In this document: piece after piece, positions 5,512-7,591 of the stretch
Layout: each line of letters opens with the position of its first letter
Position numbering within the stretch: position 1 is the stretch's first letter
Source: an uncultured Clostridia bacterium
GTDB taxonomy: Bacteria > Bacillota > Clostridia > Oscillospirales > Ruminococcaceae
Direction of reading: 5' to 3'
DNA length: 7,591 nucleotides
Assembly: GCA_947177695.1 (NCBI GenBank)
Contig: CAMWVO010000080.1
Coordinates: 1-7,591, forward strand
The notes under the pieces: model-generated
Database searches by the model: none
The model's input: only the letters and a program-made list of their open reading frames with translations
Told to the model about the DNA's origin: nothing
Made by a program: the position numbers and the translations under genes

Positions 5512-5774
5512 AGATAATTTCCTGCGGTACCACCCAAGTTGCGTAAAAACGCCTCTCAATGCAACGTACTGACATACGCGCCCCGAATAACGCACGGTCT
5601 GCGTCGCCCCTACCACATACTGAAAAACCGGTATGTATTCGGTTTGCCCTCATGAGTCCATTCACATCGGTATCCGTTACTGCGCTTACACCACCCGCAG
5701 CTCGCTCTGCAAGCCAAACCTTACTTAACGACCCTCCGAAGCTACTACTCTCAATCATCGGTTTGAAATATTAC
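5380..5774 (-). ncRNA. T-box riboswitch, tryptophan (TGG) specifier
   Basis: A cis-acting leader that binds tRNA and switches between antitermination and termination. The hallmark T-box core TGGGTGGTACCGC is at 5524-5536. It is followed by an antiterminator in which CAGGA pairs with TCCTG and TGGG pairs with CCCA. Stem I features are visible upstream: the loop-E-type GAGAGTAGTAG near 5745, AGCGAG and the CTGCG-loop-CGCAG distal hairpin at 5680-5700, and a specifier region GAA-TGG-A with TGG at 5658-5660. The same GAA-NNN-A layout is found in well-studied glycine T-boxes. Stem III, GTTGC/GCAAC, directly precedes the T-box core. Uncharged tRNA-Trp should stabilise the antiterminator and turn on trpX. 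The leader begins near 5774 from the promoter at 5781-5809. Confidence 0.92.
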
Positions 5775-5780
5775 GATATG

Positions 5781-5809
5781 ATAATACCACTTAACAAGCC
5801 GCAAATCAA
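5781..5809 (-). promoter_or_regulatory. Promoter of the T-box / trpX transcript
   Basis: On the minus strand, TTGATT (5804-5809) and TATTAT (5781-5786) are separated by 17 bp, with a TG one base upstream of the -10. Transcription would start around 5774, just before stem I of the T-box. It lies in the short gap after the DUF1294 stop. Confidence 0.72.
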
Positions 5810-5835
5810 GTACATTTCAAAAATTTTTTATGTAC
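5810..5835. repeat. AT-rich palindrome abutting the T-box promoter -35
   Basis: GTACAT and ATGTAC form perfect 6-bp arms around an A-run/T-run centre that can pair further. The palindrome spans the last codons and stop of the DUF1294 gene and ends at the base before the -35 box. It could be a weak bidirectional terminator, an upstream promoter element or an operator. No choice can be made from sequence. Confidence 0.4.
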
Positions 5836-6094
5836 GGATTATTACAAATGCAATTGCCGCCGCCTGAACAATCATTATAAGCGGCAGACCTATCATAAAC
5901 CGCTTGTGCTTGGTCTTGTGCCGAACGGCAAGCATGGTCAGGTACATTGCCGCCGAGCCGCCTAAAACCGCCGTCCCGAACAGGGTTTTCTCCGCAATAC
6001 GCCGTTTGTGTTTTCTTGCGCGGGACTTGTCCGATACCGTCATTATTACCGCGACAAGGCTGACGGCTGCAAGATATATCAGAAAATATTTCAT
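5828..6094 (-). CDS. DUF1294 small membrane protein, 88 aa
   Basis: A small integral membrane protein of the DUF1294 family (PF06961) with no known function. Features in order are a hydrophobic N-terminal helix (about 3-20), the conserved SDKSRA (Asp22, Lys23), basic RRIAEKTL (31-38), a glycine-rich second helix starting VLGGSAAMYL, the family signature RHKTKHKRF (58-66), and a last helix (about 67-86). Length is typical. The longest frame would begin at 6121, directly on the hydrolase stop. AGGAG at 6105-6109 lies 10 nt upstream of the ATG at 6092-6094, so that start is preferred and also matches the usual N-terminus. It follows the hydrolase gene by 26 nt and is probably co-transcribed with it. 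Confidence 0.88.
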   Translation of the reverse strand: MKYFLIYLAAVSLVAVIMTVSDKSRARKHKRRIAEKTLFGTAVLGGSAAMYLTMLAVRHKTKHKRFMIGLPLIMIVQAAAIAFVIIRT

Positions 6095-6120
6095 TATAAT
6101 GAGTCTCCTAAATAAATTCA

Positions 6121-6972
6121 TTATATATGCAATGTTTCAATAACAATATCTTTCCAATACAAAAGATACATCATATGCCCAACATCATCTATTATATGCG
6201 TCTGTTTAGCACTATATTTCTTCACCAAATATTCCGCATAAGAAACAGGTGTCGTATAATCTTCTGTTCCGTTCCAAATAAATACAGGAATAGAACTGCT
6301 GATACAAACTTCATCACGTTTTTGACATAACGCATAGGCATCGTAATAAATGCCTATCCCATTATTTTTTACTGCATTAATAATTGCACTCTTAACCATA
6401 TCATAGTTTTCTTTAATATATTTTTGTTCTTCTTTGGATACGGTTTTTAACATTCCTTCAAATTGACTGTCAAAGTTTGCAGAAAGACCTTTCGCAGCTT
6501 GTTTAAAAAAATATTTTGATATCGCTTTCATGTGTAGTGTCAGAAAATTATTTAGCTTTATTTGACTGTTAATGATACTTTTTGTTTCCGGACAATTATA
6601 TGGAATCATACTACTCACTAAAGATAAAGTTTCAACTCTGTTCGGATTGTTCTGCGCATACACTTGTGCATAATATCCGCCTGCACTATGTCCGATCAAA
6701 TGGAGTTTCTTAATGCCGTGATGATCCAGTACCGCATTAACACACGCAAAAAAATCTTCCATTGTATAATAATCCTGAACGTCTGATTCTCCAATCCCCG
6801 GTCTGTCAAACGAAATAATACATATATCTTCCAATTCTTTTAAATCGGGAATATATTTCTTCGAGCCTGTGAATCCATGAAAAAACAAAACCGCTGTTTC
6901 TTTCCATTCGTTTCCATATCTTGCGTAAGATATCGCATTATTATTCACTTCAAATTTTTCTGTAGCAGTCAT
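6121..6972 (-). CDS. Alpha/beta-fold hydrolase, 283 aa
   Basis: A cytosolic serine hydrolase of the alpha/beta superfamily (Abhydrolase_1-like), acting on an unknown ester, amide or similar bond. The oxyanion-loop motif is FFHGFTGS (30-37). SFDRPGIGESD (54-64) is the usual conserved turn. The nucleophile elbow is IGHSAGGYYA with Ser96. The acid is probably Asp238 in WNGTEDYTTP, and the base is His266 in DVGHMMYLLYW. A lid region, rich in helices and lysines, spans about 125-215. There is no signal peptide. The start has AGGTG about 7 nt upstream, and a promoter candidate at 7005-7033 gives it a separate transcription start from the HAD gene. Its sequence is clearly richer in A and T than the trpX region, which may indicate a different origin. 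Confidence 0.88.
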   Translation of the reverse strand: MTATEKFEVNNNAISYARYGNEWKETAVLFFHGFTGSKKYIPDLKELEDICIISFDRPGIGESDVQDYYTMEDFFACVNAVLDHHGIKKLHLIGHSAGGYYAQVYAQNNPNRVETLSLVSSMIPYNCPETKSIINSQIKLNNFLTLHMKAISKYFFKQAAKGLSANFDSQFEGMLKTVSKEEQKYIKENYDMVKSAIINAVKNNGIGIYYDAYALCQKRDEVCISSSIPVFIWNGTEDYTTPVSYAEYLVKKYSAKQTHIIDDVGHMMYLLYWKDIVIETLHI

Positions 6973-7004
6973 TTCTATTCACCTATTTATTTTCATAATC
7001 ATAA

Positions 7005-7033
7005 TTAATATCTCTAAAATAATACCATATCAA
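7005..7033 (-). promoter_or_regulatory. Candidate promoter for the hydrolase / DUF1294 genes
   Basis: On the minus strand, TTGATA (7028-7033) overlaps the HAD stop codon, and TATTAA (7005-7010) follows after 17 bp. The region is very AT-rich, so a match of this quality is less telling than in the other promoters. Confidence 0.45.
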
Positions 7034-7591
7034 TTAGCAAAACCGCCAAAAAACGGCATATCAAAAAGCTCCGTTAAATTTCTCACGGAAACAATTCCGT
7101 TAGGAACTTCTCTGTTATTCCGATTTAACCACACCGCATTTATTCCAACGGAAGCCGCTCCGCCCACGTCGCTGCTTAAAGAGTCCCCTATATGTACAGC
7201 TTCGTCTGCGCTTATCCCTACGGCTTTAAGAGCAAGCTCAAATAATTCTTTCCTCGGCTTGTAAGCTTTTGCGTCCTCGCTTGTGAATATCCCCGACGGC
7301 TTGAAGCCGTGATATTCAACCGCCGCCAAAATATCCGCTCTGTCAATGTTTGACACAATATAAACCGGGACGGGACACATCTCAAAAAACTGGTCTGTAT
7401 CCTCAAACACGGGAGGCTTGACCCAATGTTCAAACATCATTTCGCTCAATTTTTCAGCGTTTGCAGGGGAGCGGAATTTTTCTGTTGTTTTGACCAGCGA
7501 CAGATGTTCAAGTTCTCTTTGCGTCTTAAAATTATCACCGAATGAATTCATAAAGGAGTTCTGAAATTCCTGCCACCAGTACGAGCCTATT
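7030..7591 (-). CDS. HAD-superfamily hydrolase, 5' end beyond the window
   Basis: The C-terminal part of a haloacid-dehalogenase-like phosphatase. The reading frame stays open from an internal ATG at 7549-7551 to the window edge, adding IGSYWWQEFQNSF, so the true start and the motif I nucleophile (DxDxT/V) lie outside. Counting from that ATG, motif II is VYIVSNID (Ser67), motif III Lys98 is in KAYKPRKELFELAL, and motif IV is VHIGDSLSSDVGGA (Asp123 and Asp128). These are the phosphate- and Mg-binding residues of the Rossmann-like core. The helical region before residue 55 is cap domain. The arrangement fits the subfamily that includes YjjG/YfnB-type nucleotidases and phosphoglycolate phosphatases. 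The substrate cannot be told. The gene stops 57 nt before the hydrolase. Confidence 0.88.
   Translation of the reverse strand, partial: IGSYWWQEFQNSFMNSFGDNFKTQRELEHLSLVKTTEKFRSPANAEKLSEMMFEHWVKPPVFEDTDQFFEMCPVPVYIVSNIDRADILAAVEYHGFKPSGIFTSEDAKAYKPRKELFELALKAVGISADEAVHIGDSLSSDVGGAASVGINAVWLNRNNREVPNGIVSVRNLTELFDMPFFGGFAN

Noticed and set aside
5483..5758. Open frames on both strands within the leader between DUF1294 and trpX
   Set aside because: The region is explained in detail by the T-box RNA. The frames have no supported start sites or domains.
1..7591. CRISPR array, insertion sequence, tRNA or rRNA genes, prophage genes
   Set aside because: I saw no regularly spaced repeats, transposase motifs, terminal inverted repeats with target duplications, or tRNA-like cloverleaf sequences. 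I could not run dedicated searches.

Overview
The window looks like chromosomal DNA of a low-to-moderate-GC Firmicute, most likely a clostridial gut-type lineage (inference). The signs are strong GGAGG-type ribosome binding sites, a T-box riboswitch, sigma-A-like promoters with 17-bp spacers, and protein families common in that group. All nine genes I can support lie on the minus strand, so transcription runs from high to low coordinates.

Region 7591 to 5828, in transcription order: a HAD-family phosphatase cut by the window edge, an alpha/beta hydrolase whose gene is visibly AT-richer than its neighbours, and a small DUF1294 membrane protein. The last two are spaced like an operon.

Region 5827 to 2610 is the core. 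A near-consensus promoter starts a leader of about 485 nt that carries a T-box riboswitch. Its specifier triplet is TGG, so it should sense uncharged tRNA-Trp. It controls a lipoprotein of the TrpX/ABC_sub_bind family, the predicted tryptophan-binding component of the TrpXYZ transporter. After the lipoprotein come a hairpin, a DJ-1/PfpI-like protein, and the matching TrpY-like permease. The permease also has its own near-consensus promoter filled with palindromes. The ATPase (TrpZ) normally expected after the permease is not in the window. The T-box terminator is unusual: its two halves are separated by about 108 nt.

Region 2609 to 1 is a set of small accessory genes with no evident link to tryptophan: an APH-type kinase, a SnoaL/NTF2-like protein overlapping it, a membrane-anchored C39-like cysteine peptidase, and a DUF4304-like protein. 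The last two share an 18-of-19 identical leader segment just upstream of their start codons. For three genes (SnoaL-like, APH, DUF1294) the ribosome binding site shows that the real start is downstream of the longest-ORF start.

The most notable content is the tryptophan-responsive transport locus with its interrupted architecture: trpX, a DJ-1-like gene, then trpY under a second promoter, with no ATPase. I saw no CRISPR array, tRNA, rRNA, insertion sequence or prophage gene.
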